Source: Phytoseiulus persimilis
Taxonomy: Eukaryota; Arthropoda; Arachnida; Mesostigmata; Phytoseiidae
DNA length: 64,000 bases
Direction: 5' to 3'
NCBI GenBank assembly: GCA_037576195.1
Contig: CM075104.1
Coordinates: forward strand, 23,576,211 to 23,640,210
Under the pieces are notes generated by a model. That model was not told where the DNA came from and ran no database searches. It saw only the letters and a list, made by a program, of their open reading frames with translations. Shown here piece after piece: positions 52,015-63,282 of this stretch. A program made the position numbers and the translations under genes. Each line of letters starts with the position of its first letter. Position 1 is the stretch's first letter.

Positions 52015-52112
52015 CTGGAGGGGTGATTCCGAGACCAATCTGAGCATTACTTCCCAGTTGTTCCCAGAGTTGGGAAGTAATGCTCAGATTGGTCACGGAA
52101 TCACCCCTCCAG
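52015..52112. repeat. core hairpin of the hAT-type element
   Basis: The left arm at 52015-52056 (begins CTGGAGGGGTGATTCC) is the inverse of the right arm at 52071-52112, with one mismatch over about 42 bases and a 14-base loop. Outside it, GGCTTAGTCCG (left) and the CGGACAAACTAAGCC region (right) are also inverted relative to each other, extending the symmetry. Confidence 0.88.
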
Positions 52113-52172
52113 AGTTGGGAAGTAATGGCCAGATTGGTCTCGGAATCACCCCTCCAGAGTTGGAAAGTAATG
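52068..52172. repeat. 45-bp tandem repeat inside the hAT-type element
   Basis: Units start at 52068, 52113 and 52158; the third is a 15-base partial. Each begins AGTTGGGAAGTAATG just after CAG, so the junctions read CAGAGTTGGGAAGTAATG. That resembles the element's own terminus and the ends of other hAT families. Confidence 0.9.
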
Positions 52173-52204
52173 TGCGGACAAACTAAGCCGATCATATATA
52201 GTTG

Positions 52205-52455
52205 GGATTCGAATCAGAAAATGATTCGAATCAGAACATGATTCGAATCCTCTGGTTCGAATCAAAAATGATTCGAATCAGGATCATCGAATCAGAATGA
52301 TTCGACTCAGAAGCTATCGAATCACGTGATTCGAATCAAAAATGATTCGAATCATTTTGATTCGAATCAGGACGATTCGAATCACATCTGATCCGATCTG
52401 ATTCGAATCCAATGATTCGAATCAGAGGAGATTCGAATCAAAATGATTCGAATCT
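52205..52455. repeat. right GATTCGAATC palindrome array
   Basis: About twelve intact GATTCGAATC palindromes are mixed with degenerate copies (GGTTCGAATC, GATTCGACTC and half-copies). The array mirrors the left one but is longer. Confidence 0.92.
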
Positions 52456-52466
52456 GCCCAACTCTG
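52430..52466 (-). repeat. right terminal inverted repeat of the hAT-type element
   Basis: It ends CTGCCCAACTCTG and is the inverse of the left terminus. Confidence 0.9.
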
Positions 52467-52474
52467 ATCTCCAT
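52467..52474. repeat. right 8-bp target-site duplication, ATCTCCAT
   Basis: It is identical to 51775-51782 and directly follows the element's right end. Confidence 0.92.
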
Positions 52475-53936
52475 GTTTACATGATTTGCTTCCGAAACGA
52501 GATATCCCGGACTAGGTGACCGCAGATTTTGATTCTGCCTCCAAGTCCGATCAGAAGTGGTTAGGATCAGTCCATCCTGGTAGGGAACGATTGTCTCGGT
52601 GATTTCGATATCAACGATTTGCCGTCTATCTCGAGGTATCTCTTCATACATAGACTGGCTGATTGGCCCGCTCGGAATTCCGTCGCACGGATTTCGTTCA
52701 ATTCGCCACTCTTCGGCCCGATCAATTAGAATTCGTTTTGGGAAGACTTCATCGTGTCGTCACGCGTTTTCGTTTTGGAAGCCGCGACGGTCGCGGTGGA
52801 CGCGTGTGTGTTCAATATGTCCGGTCGCCTCCCTGTCTCTGTTCAGCGTTAAAAAAAAAAAGGAACGGCTCTCTTCATCTTCTCGTTTTCTTCTCCGCTT
52901 AATTCATTTTGATCTTCTGGTCGTTCGGTCTTAATTAACATTAGTGATTCTTGACAAGAAGGTCACTCCCAAATGACGTTACCGTCACGACTACATTCAG
53001 CTTTGAATAAATAAGTCGTTCGTTCCGAAGTATTTCTTGTTGGTGGAACGATTGCTCCTTTGAAATCCGGTCACCGTCACGATAAAGAGTCGGATCTTCG
53101 ATGGAGAATCCGACCCATAATCCGGCGTGCACTTATTACACTTCGCTTCCTCCGATTGAGGATCAATCGCGGGTGGAAACGGCGAAGACTATCACGACGA
53201 TGAACTGAAAACCGCGATTCGGTCAGTGCTCGCCGAGGAATCGTTGATGAGCGATGGCCGATCAATTGACGACGATTGGGCTTTGTTGAATGTGCGACTG
53301 TTCTGATGCACTTGAACTCTGAGCAGTACCCGTGCTTTGGGGTGTAGCCCTGTTATCAGTAAACGGCTCATTCCCATAAAGGCATGACCGAGCTATGGAT
53401 AAGAGGTCGATAATCACAGTATTTACGGCATCAGTATATCGGGCCATTGGGAAAATTACAGGCGCAGAAAGAGCGCACCCTGTTTCATATTACTGGAATC
53501 GTTCATCTTCTTCGTTCTTCGCCTCTCTCTCAAACCCTACCATGAATCAAACCGTGATAACTGAATAAGCACGGATGCTGAAACGGAAACCAGCTTCGAT
53601 ATTCTCTGTTTTTCTCTTCTTCTCCCGAATCGAGGACCTGCGACTCGGGGGAAATTTGCGTTTCCTGGGAGGATCATGACCAACTGCGGCGTTCGGAGTC
53701 GCTGCGCTTTTCCGGAGAGCGTTGCCCGAGACGATTCCACGTTCGTCTCGACTCCCGCTCCGGTTGCCCCAGGACTTCGCTCCACGAAACGACGAGGAGA
53801 AGAAGATTCGAAGATAATCTCAACAAGGAATCGGATCGAAGAAAGCGCCTGTGGGCCTTCGAAAAATCACATCAATTGTTGTACAACGCCGAATACTGTA
53901 TTCTCCGATGTCGCTGTCCAATTTGTTTGATCGCAG
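52475..53936. other. spacer before the tetraspanin
   Basis: No recognisable gene. A poly(A) tract lies at about 52851-52862. The missing first coding exon of the tetraspanin may be here. The only notable ATG-led frame is at 53676 (starts MTNCGVRSRC), but I could not connect it by a good donor. Confidence 0.4.
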
Positions 53937-56012
53937 CGAAATCTTCTTTCCGTGACGGCTCATTTTTCTCCTCCTTTTCCCGCTACCGTCATGCTGATTT
54001 GAAGTTTTTTTGGCTCTCTATTTTCCTCGTTCTCACGGTAAACCAACAAGCAATCATCTTCCCTTTTGAAACAACGTTCTTGTCGAACACACGGAAAAAA
54101 ATCGATGCTCAGCAACGAGAATTGGCATGCAGATCTCCCACGGAATGGGAGAACAGGATTCCCGAGCTGTTGGCCGCGACTCAGGCTCATTCAATCGTAG
54201 CCGATTGCGAAGCACAACTGAATGCAGCGGTCCAATCATTCATTTTCAGATTTCGGGTCTGGTACTCGCTTTCGTCGGTGTGAACGAGCTGAGGTCGTTG
54301 GAGCACTCGACTCGTGTTCACTTGTTAGCTACCTACCTCCTCCTGGCAGCTGCAGGTTTCCTGCTCCTGGTGTGTTTGCTGGGATGCATTGCCATTTGGA
54401 GACTCCACCGCGGCATGATGGCTTGGGTGAGTTCGTTTACGGAAATGGGTCTCCAGAAAGTGCGATTCGAATAGGCAAAGGGTTCGGGCTTCAGCGCAAC
54501 GTGGGAGGCCCAATAATCGGGGACGAGCAGCTACGGACCCATTCCGTCGCGATTCTCAAGAATTCAGCAAAAGTTATGGAACGAATCATAATGTCAACAT
54601 TTTCCTCCCAGTATGGATGCTTCCTGGTGATGGTTCTGCTCGTCGAAGCTGCTTGTGGGATGCTCTGCTTCTATTCCTACGGATATGTAAGTCTCCTGCG
54701 TTGGTTCGGAAACCTCAGGTTCCCGGATCTGAGTTCCCCTGAGCCCGACATGGGGCCGCGATATGGTCTCCGATCATTCATTCATACATACTCCTGATAA
54801 CCGTGCATACGCCCCGACAAGGCTCCGAGGAATGAATAAGAGCACACACGAACACTTACAGGTCAAAAACGAGTTGCGGAATCAATTTCGATCGATGTTT
54901 CTTGACGAGTACGGTAAAAACGATCTGACGACGTACCGCATCAATAAAATGCAGAGAAACGTAAGTCCCAGGGAGAGAAGCGAAAGTTTCCAAAACTGAC
55001 ATGCGAGATGATCCATGTTCGTGATATGAAGTTTTTGAAGGTTGGTTTCGAATCAGAAAAAAACGGATTTCGTCTGAGAATCGGCGATCTGGTAACTGCT
55101 TCGACAGTTGATCTCCTCGGACTCGGTTCCGAAGAACAAGAAGTAATGAGTCACTTGTATTTTACTCCTCAGTTGAAATGCTGCGGGATCGACGGTTTCG
55201 AGGACTGGGAAAATTCGGAGTGGAAAAGAGGCAATCCGAAAAGCTTTGTGAACATCGTTCCGAACTCGTGCTGCAAAACATGGTCGCATCTCTGCGGCAA
55301 ATGGGATATCCCGAACAACATATTCTATGATGTGGGTTTAGATTCCTTCCACTCTTGGACATATCTCGTTGAATTGTCTAGTATTGGCGGATACTTCGGT
55401 TCCCAACGTTCCCGGAAACTAGCCGACATTTACCGAGCGAAAGATCTTGTTTTTCGGAGTGAAGAAGGTGTTGCTATGTTTGTTACCTGCCGGACCTCGC
55501 TTGAAAAATTGCTCATTCATTCGAAGAAAAATTTCTGCCGCGTAATACGAGCAATCACGGAAGCTCCCGTGCCGGCGCGTATCAAATCAGCGGGCAATGT
55601 GAGCTCTTCTTTGTGTCTTCCGTGAGCAGGTGAAAGGCACTGGGAGGAGTCGCTTGTGGGTGTGCTCTGTACACACTCTATTAGCTCCGTAGCGAAATCT
55701 TCGCCGTGGCCTCAACTTGTGCACTCGCAGCCACCCTGAATCTACCTGACGACCGAATCGTAGGAGAAAATCATAGCATGACAATAACTTCGTGCCTTCT
55801 CCCTCTTTCAGGGTTGTACGACTGTGATAGCACAAGGCATTGTCCGCAATCTTTCATACATAGCCGCCCTCGGTGCTTTCGTTTGCCTGCTGCAAGTTCT
55901 CGGCGTAATCATCGTTTGCATTCTCTACAGCAAGCTTCGCTATTATGAAACGCCGACCGTTGCGGCCTATTCAGTCCATCGGAACAAATACCACTGTTAC
56001 GAATACAGCTAG
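53937..56012 (+). CDS. CD151-like tetraspanin, 5' end unresolved
   Basis: The exons are 53937-54037 (start uncertain), 54250-54426, 54611-54685, 54862-54960, 55173-55331 and 55812-56012. All five introns are phase 0 with good GT..AG borders. Joined they give about 269 aa plus an unknown N-terminus; CD151 is about 253 aa. TM1 is split by the first intron (LKFFWLSIFLVLT then ISGLVLAFVGV) and aligns without gaps to tetraspanin TM1. TM2 is YLLLAAAGFLLLVCLLGC, TM3 is CFLVMVLLVEAACGMLCF, and TM4 is AALGAFVCLLQVLGVII. The large loop has CCG, PNSCC and a final GC, six Cys in all. Its DWENSEW and SCCKT..LCG segments resemble CD151/TSPAN11. Such proteins organise integrin-containing membrane microdomains. 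No in-frame ATG exists in the first exon listed, so an upstream exon must supply the start. Confidence 0.88.
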
Positions 56013-56767
56013 CCGATCGATGAACGCGAATACTTCGTGAGAGAGATTCGCGACGTTGGACCTTCACGGGCACGTGATCATCCGGAGAATCATGGACAAC
56101 TGAGGGGACATTCATGTACATACATATCCTGGACGACGTGCTTTTGAATGTTGACGTAAGCTCGACGTAGATTTTATGTTGCCTTATTTATTGCTGGAAC
56201 TCTACGTTCTCCAATATACTCCACCGTCATGGTCTTCTCTTGTACAAACCTGTGAAAATAGTTCTGTTCTCGCCGATGCTAGAGGACGCTTTAGCTTCGT
56301 TCGATGACGCCCTCTCATGCTTATGCTTAGCTCTCGAGGTTCCAGCGAGAGTTTCTTACTGACGAGCAAATATCCGACCAATATATCCTAGAGAATAGAT
56401 GGGATCTGAGCTATTTGCTCCTGAATGACTCCTGTTCCGAATTTCGGAGGAATGCGCTGTTCTGCTAGTCAATGGACATCCTCGTAACATCACCTGTGAC
56501 AGCGGAGAGACTTCACTTCAACCCTCCTCCTGATGTCGAACGTCGGAATTCGTAAGCATCAACTCACAGATTGTCCTAACTCCGCATAGCGCACCGGAGC
56601 AGAAAGCTTATGAGAACTGCCATTGAAACTTGACACTTATCTATGTTGACACGGAAGGAAGACCGACGACAATTTGAGCATTTTGCTTTTGTTATTGAGT
56701 TGTATCATGAATGACTCGAATGAGAAGTTGAGCTAATCACGATTTGTACATAGCTACCCAGGTGGAA
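56013..56767 (+). other. probable 3' UTR of the tetraspanin
   Basis: This 755-base stretch lies between the stop codon and the first AATAAA. It has no coding frames of note. Confidence 0.5.
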
Positions 56768-56773
56768 AATAAA
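56768..56773 (+). terminator. candidate poly(A) signal of the tetraspanin
   Basis: AATAAA is the first canonical signal downstream of the tetraspanin stop. Confidence 0.55.
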
Positions 56774-57419
56774 ATCGAGAGTCAAGTCCAGTTTGGCTTT
56801 TCGTTCTGATCTCTGTTCAGTTCGCAATCTGTAGGATCCGCTCTAGAAACTGGCCTGCGCAACGTCCTTAAGGATTCTAAACGGCGTCTGCCCCAAACGG
56901 ACAGGAAACTTGAGCGTTGTTCCATCCGAGATTTGCTCAGCGATTGATTCCCGGAGCGTCGTATCCAATAACTCCGAGTTCAAAGCCGTCACCTCAAGGA
57001 AGAAGCGTGATCCGTTCCCCGGATGTCAGCTTAGACGCACTCAGTTGACTCGAAGAAGCGGTTCAGTGACTCCGAACCATATGCATGAACTATCCTATAC
57101 CAGATATCATACCACGATACAGAAACCGATATTTTACCAGGAATGATTGGCGAGCAAGAATTCAAAAATATGTGAGCATCATATTTAACTCTTTCCGGCT
57201 CCCCGTTGTTCTCTGAAAAATGTTGGCTCTAGCTCAATAACGAAGGAACTGTGTGTGCGAAAAAAAGGAAGAATGACAACGGGATAGCATAGAAGAGCCA
57301 TGGGAGAACAAATGCATTCACGTACGACCCAGGAAAATGGAGGTTTCAGCTGGTGCGTGGGGCTCATGAAGATAATACCCGCTGGAAATAACTCGAGGCT
57401 CATCATCTAGAAGATGCGG

Positions 57420-57935
57420 AAGGAAAAGAGTTCCAAAAAGTTCGGGATCGTACGTTGGAGGGGAGACATCAGAAGGAAGGGACGCAGAGAAGAAGGTCGA
57501 GTCGAACTTAGCAGAAGGATTTGGTTGAACAGAACAGGGGCTCGAGAAATCCGCTGAATCGCCCGGAAATGATCAATGAGAGCCGTTCATGCGCACGGTT
57601 GGCTCTCGGGATCACGGTCGGAATTGGTACACGCAATCAATGAGGGATGTATCCCGATTCGTGTTTGTTGTCGTTTGACACCCCATTTGGTTACAAGGAC
57701 GGGGAACGAGGGACGAAGAGAATTTAGCTGAACATCATCCATGAGAGTACCGGCAGAATGGGCAGCGGTTGGCGACCTTGCGTCGGAAGGACAATGATTC
57801 AAGGGAAGAGGACGGGGTCTCGTCACCAATAAGACGAACAGAACGCTTTTGTATGGAATCGAGTATGGGAAGGAGTGCCGGAGTGGCGCCCCGCAGTCTC
57901 TCGATATCCGCGAGAAATCCGAAAGGTATCTATCG
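57420..57935 (-). mobile_element. decayed Jockey/CR1-like non-LTR retrotransposon, 3' end of ORF2
   Basis: On the minus strand the frame around 57900-57740 reads ATPALLPILDSIQKRSVRLI, then SLESLSFRRKVANRC and a YSHG motif before a stop. This is the typical sequence that closes the reverse-transcriptase ORF of Jockey/CR1 elements (D.IQKRAVRLIGD, then SL..RR.VA, then Y.G.C..EL). Further on, in shifted frames, come ERLSLI-like text and RTFWNSFPSASS. The latter corresponds to the usual FLPRT.RLWNSLP end. In-frame stops and at least two frameshifts show it is dead. The catalytic part of the reverse transcriptase is not visible, so this is a 5'-truncated copy. Confidence 0.72.
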
Positions 57936-59497
57936 ATGTCAACCCTCGACCACAATTATGACCCGACGAAGCAATCTCAGCTCGCGGAACTCCCGAACTG
58001 ACATCAACAAACACTTGCCACCTCCGACCCCTCACCTATGTATTGTACTTAACCATCGGTTGCCTCGTCCCTAAGTTCATCGCGAGCTCAGGCCGTTTGC
58101 ATATTGTAAGAGATCTACTTCCTGGAAATGCCCGCGGAATCCGCAGGACTGCTTGCTCCTGAACGTAGATAATATCGGATTCATGGGAATGCAGGAATCC
58201 GCTGTGAGAGATCTGACCATGAGTGTCACTCGTTACATTGATACAGCTTGACATTCGCTTTAAGCCTCGGGCGTTCATTCAGACTCGACATGGTCAGCGC
58301 GAAGGGAAGTTTGCTCGGTGTACCTCTGCAGCTCGGAGCAAAGTCGGAGGCCATTCGAATGGAGAGTTCCATGCAGATCCTCATATCTACCAAACTCATC
58401 GGTTATCAAACAGTCAACCAACCCAGACCTCATTGGGGACAGCGCTCTTCCATTCCACATTAGTCCCCTCCCGAGCTCTTTGGCTCCAATAGCGTTCGAA
58501 AAGTTCTGCGGCGGCGCGGAATTGGTTGAAAAGTGGGCTCCTCAAGTGATTGCCTCGCAAACTGTCCCATTCAAGTCTCAAAATGATCTAGCAATCAACG
58601 AGCGCGTGCCGCTAGCGTCGAATCAATACTGACCGGATGACTCGCATCGATCAGCGTTTCTCGAACCAGATCCCAGACATGTGCTTATGCAACTAATTCT
58701 AAAGCTATCTCAAGAGAAGGTTGACTGGGGCAAATGTTTATCAGCTCCGAAGGGATCACAGGATGAGAGGAAAGCTCTTTTTGGTGCGCTGAAACCGGCA
58801 ATCTCAGAATTCACTTCCATCATTCCTATCCCAAGCTCCGAAACGTTGCTACGTGTGAGTTCGGCTCACGTGCGAGAGAAATCTCTGGGGGGAGTCAGAT
58901 TCAGGTACTTCGAGCTCTATCCTTTGTTTGGCCCCATTCTCATATAGTTCTTATGCCCGGGCCCTTGCTCCAAACCCACTGTTGTCAAGTCGTACCACTA
59001 CGGGGATTCAATCTGTGGTCCACGGCTTGGGAAGACAGTGATTCGAGAGTGCGGCGGACGATCTCCACCAACTTCAGGAAGGTGAGGTCGCAAAAAGCGA
59101 AGGTCAATGTTCCCTCCAAGTTTTCTGGAAAGTGAGATGATTCCCAAGGGCTGGCTTTCGCTATGATACAGTGTGCTCGGGAAGCGAATGTAGAGCCGTT
59201 GCGAATCATCATCCTATTATGTCGATTTCTTCGCATGACGAAGATTTGGTGCGGGAAGTTCTAAGACGGAACATTATCGAACATCATAGAGCTCGTGCAG
59301 GCCTGAACTGTGGATGCCCTGCCGAATGCTGAGAAAACTATTGGTTATTAGGCCAGGGTAGCTTGGCGGGAGTCGTTTCCACACGCGCTTTGCGGAGCGC
59401 TTATTTTTTTTTCTAACATCGTTGAAATATTTGAAGGAGCTGGTGCGGTGAAATTCGCGGGTGGTTCGCAATTTTCCGAAGCAGCACGGAGTTCAAC
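57936..59497. other. spacer upstream of the F-box gene
   Basis: No gene recognised. The part next to the retroelement relic may be its more degraded upstream section. The last few hundred bases should hold the F-box gene promoter. Confidence 0.4.
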
Positions 59498-61531
59498 ATG
59501 GAGAGGGCGACGATCCACAGCTTACCTCCAGAGGTTTGTATGGATAGCTTCGCTCCGGTGAGATAACGACAGGTAACGACGGCGTCGTGGTTATCACGAG
59601 TTCATCCATTAGTTGGTCCGGTTTCCCTGCTCTTGCTCCTGGTCGAAGCTGATATTTTGTTCCCAGCTGCTGGCGAAGGTGTTGAGGCACCTACCTCCGT
59701 CGGAGCGTCTCAACAGCGCTTTGACGTGCCATGGTTGGGCCGAGGTTGTGTCCATTCCGTCGCTGCTGGAAGATGTTTGGCTTACCCTCCGAGGCAGTGA
59801 ATTGACTGCAGCCGTATCAGTTTTGATGGAGGGCAGTCGCCAGTACAGCAATTTACGGCTTCAGAAAGGTAGGATCTCCCCAACCGAGCGATTCGTTCGG
59901 AATCGAGAGCGGCTGTCCAATATCATTCTTATCCATTGTCGCAGCCGCTCTGTCTGACTGCGAAGTCGGATTCTGGGCAAAACTCGGCCGAAGCCTCCAC
60001 ACTCTTGAGCTGGATGAATGCCATTGGGGGGCTCCGACTCTCTACACTATTCTTCGACAGTGTTCGCGCCTGGAGTGTTTCGGAATTTCGACCTCACGTG
60101 AGTTCAGGAGAGCATATACCACTAAAAACACTTCCCTCTCGTGTCTTGGACGGACTTTTGGGTATTTCCCTTTGGACGCGTGAACCTCGCAGATTCTCTC
60201 CCGGAATCTTGATGTATCTGGCTTATCTTGTTCAGGAACTCATCTTTTCGTTCGCTCGTGCAGGTTTTACACTCCGAGAGATGAGTTTTGAAGACTTCAA
60301 GCTCCCTGAAGACACCTGCATCCAAGAAATCCAAGAGTCGTTATCAAACGTTCGCCAATTGCGTCTGAACTTCCTCTTGACAGGAGAAATTCTCGCTTTT
60401 TTGCTCAGATTGATGCCGAACGTTACATCGATATCCCTGTCGAGGTTTGATGAAGGGTCTAATCTCTTGAGCCTCCTACCCAAAATGGTCGAAGCGAAAC
60501 AAATGATCACCGAACTAGATATGTGGGATATGGAGATCGGGAGTGAAGTTTGGATTCTACTCATGAATGTTTCTTCAGCGAGCTTGAGGGCACTCAAATT
60601 TCAGGGCTATTCTCTCACACGCGAGGCGCTCCAAGCGATATGCAACTGCAGCGAGTTGCGCCATTTCAAGCTTTTCAACGCGAACAGCCTTTTCGAAGAT
60701 AGTCTCTTAACGAAGCTCCTCCTGAATTGCCGCAATCTGGAAACTCTGGAGCTACACTGGATTCCGTCAATCACAGATAGAGGTCTTAAGCCCATTCATG
60801 AGCTCAAGAAACTCCGAAAGCTCAGTCTCCTCTACTGTGGCCGTAAAATCACCCAGACATTCTTATGCACTTTGGGGACTATTTCAGCGCTGCAGTATCT
60901 CAATCTGAAAGGCACCAAACTAGACACCACAGCTCTTCAGAGCATAGCGGGCCTTCCGAACCTTCATACGTTCCGCGTGAATAGCGATTATTTGAATCCT
61001 GACTGCCTCGAAGTGATTGTCGCGAACTTCAAGAATCTGAGAGCGCTCGATCTTGGAAACTGTGAGAAGCTGTTGGATGCAGATGGAGCAAGGATCTGCC
61101 ATCTCAAAGAACTCAGGCACTTAGCTTTCATCAATGGTTTTGGATTCACTGATCTGACTTTTGAAAATGGACTCGGATCACCAGCCATGGAGTCTCTCAA
61201 GCTACGGAGCTGCCCTTTGACAGATGCTGGTCTCGCTAGTATATCTTTTCATCACAGTTGTCTGAAGAAGCTCGTTCTCATCTGGTGCCTGAATGTCACG
61301 GATGCCGGACTCGTCGCTCTGCTCAGCCTCGAGCCTTTGTTGGTAGAACTCGAGCTCGTTGAGCTCCTCTTGACAGGAGAGTTCCTAGAGAAACTGGTGA
61401 AGCTCTGTCCTAGACTCCGCATCCTCAGAATCTTTGATTGCTCCAAAATGAATGTCTGTGCAATCGATCGATTCACAACACAAAGGCCCACGGTCGAAGT
61501 GTGCCTGCAGCAAGTCCCCAGTTGGGGATAG
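59498..61531 (+). CDS. F-box / leucine-rich repeat protein, four exons
   Basis: The exons are 59498-59533, 59667-59868, 59945-60097 and 60264-61531. Phases match at every junction, giving 552 aa. The ATG (CAACATGG) has a good start context. Residues about 9-50 are an F-box (LPPE, LLAKVLRHLPPSERL and the W of HGWAEV). The box is interrupted after LPPE by a 133-base phase-0 intron. The rest, to about residue 530, is a series of LRRs of the Cys-containing FBXL type, for example LETLELHWIPSITDRGLKPI and LKKLVLIWCLNVTDAGLVAL. FBXL proteins bind Skp1 through the F-box and present substrates to a Cullin-1 ubiquitin ligase through the LRR surface. The specific orthologue is not clear; it resembles FBXL-type proteins generally. 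The donor at 60098 and acceptor ending at 60263 are the least certain junction. AATAAA is at 61761. Confidence 0.88.
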
Positions 61532-61760
61532 GTCTTTCTGACCATGCGCCAAACAACTGTATTGCAGACGGAAGTGGCCTTTGTTCATATTTTCGAGCTT
61601 ATTGATTTCTGATTTTTGAAGAAGACCAGAGGTCGATCCGGTCGGTAATTATCACTGCGGAATCGTGGACTTCTGAAGAATTACATCGGACTCTATCAGT
61701 GGCCTTGATACATATGTCTCCCCCACGGCCCGGAGTCTGGAAATGGCGAGACTTGGGCAT

Positions 61761-61766
61761 AATAAA
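61761..61766 (+). terminator. poly(A) signal of the F-box/LRR gene
   Basis: AATAAA lies 230 bases after the stop codon. Confidence 0.65.
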
Positions 61767-63282
61767 TGCACGCACATGGGATGCTTATGACGAAACTCCC
61801 GAGGATGATGTCGACAAGTTTTCTGGAAGACCTCGCTAGCTAGAAAAAGTGCTCCGAGATACCGAGTGTCGTCGATGCGACGACTCCCGGGTGCTGTGTG
61901 CCCTGCTCGGTTGGGATCAACTGCCCTCGAAGGAGTAGATCGGAACGAACGCTCCGCTCTGTAACACGAAGCTTTTCTGAGCCAAGATGCTCATCTCATT
62001 TCCACCAGCTAAACTGATCCGGGCCTTTTCGAGAGCTGGAACGTCTCCTTCACTCATCATGGTCGTCGAGGGTTTCAGATGGCCCGCAACGCGTTCAGTG
62101 CAAACGAAAGAAAGATCCTCAGTGGGACGCCAGACTTTACCGGCATACCAACGCGAGTCGTCCGCTCCTCTCGCCTCTTGAGCGGATTTGGATATGTTGT
62201 TCCGCGGGAGATATTCTCCGACATTTGCTCACACAGAATGATGCACAAACGGGACACGTACGAATGCAGTGAATGATGGCATGGATTTTTTCGCGGCTCA
62301 TGGCCATTACGGAACATTACGGCTCCCGGAGACAGTGGTTCTCAGTAAGTCTTCCTCTTCTATTGCGAGAAAACGGAATTTCAGATTCTCGAGGTAGAAC
62401 CTGTATTCTGCAGAATGCATTGAGTGAAGAATATCACTTCGTTGGTCCAAAAGTAACTTCCGCAACGCTGAGCACAATATTACTAGTTACAAGTCCGAAA
62501 CAACCATCTTGCTCTGGTTGGAACGCAATTTCGTCGAGCACCGCCCTCAGCCTTTGACTTCTCTAAGATAACAGAGGGGGGGGGGGGAGTCATTCCGGGG
62601 TATCAAAGGCGAGCTCCGCGGCCCGCTCCAGGTCTCGAAACTCGCGGAAAATTTCGACGAGCAGCCTGAGTTTCCCGCATTCCCACCTCGAAAGATCACA
62701 CAAAAAAAAGATCGACGGTTCAATTCTATTTTCGAGAAATGGCGGATGTTGAGCGGAATTCCCATCTCATATTCTCATCCTCCCCCATCCATTAACTCAA
62801 TCCGCATCTTTACCGTTCGAATGAGGGGAATTCCGGACCCGTGCGGAGGTCCCAGATCCAGCCTATGATTATTCTTCCTATCAGCATTCTTTCGACGGTA
62901 CACTGGTCGGAGAAAGTTCTCCACAGGCTACGCGAAATGAATCATCACTCTGTTAAGCCCTCAGGGCGCGAACGATCCCGACAGCTCGGGTCATGCTCAG
63001 AACGCAGCGCTTCTAAGCCTTTTTCAGATAAGGCTGCTCGACAAGACCGCGTACCGCCGAGAGGGAGTCGGGGATCGTAGACTAGGCGCGGGTAACCTCA
63101 AGTGCAGCGGTCGCTACCACAAGAGTCCGTTTCGTCACAAGTAGCCAGCTCTCCGAACTTAATTATTCCCCGGAAGTAATACTCCATCACACACAGACGA
63201 GATTTCGTTTCCCTCAGTATTCAAAGGAGAATGATAGCTGAGATCCTCTCTCGTCACGAACCGGAATGCTCGGCTTCGCTTC
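61767..63282. other. non-coding stretch
   Basis: Short frames only. A 12-G run is at 62576-62587. Nothing recognisable. Confidence 0.45.

Larger units (their letters stand above)
51783..52466. mobile_element. non-autonomous hAT-type foldback element (MITE)
   Basis: This 684-bp element has terminal inverted repeats beginning CAGAGTTGGGCAG. The first 23 bases are identical at both ends, and about 36 of the outer 37 match. Perfect 8-bp duplications (ATCTCCAT) flank it. CAG-starting termini with TTGGGC and an 8-bp duplication are hallmarks of hAT transposons. There is no transposase frame, so movement would need an enzyme encoded elsewhere. The arms (51795-51960 and about 52205-52455) are built from about 20 intact copies of the palindrome GATTCGAATC plus degenerate ones. 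The core is a large hairpin with 45-bp tandem repeats. Because the palindrome is its own complement and the ends are inverted, the whole element can fold back on itself. Intact ends and duplications suggest a fairly recent insertion. Confidence 0.92.

Noticed and set aside
51795-52455. Regular repeats considered as a CRISPR array or satellite
   Set aside because: The 10-bp palindromes have 2-7-base irregular spacers and lie inside defined hAT-type ends in a eukaryotic genome.
54127-54249. Tetraspanin start at the ATG at 54127 with read-through into the TM2 exon
   Set aside because: This would remove half of the first membrane span. Splicing from 54037 to 54250 restores a full-length TM1 in phase.
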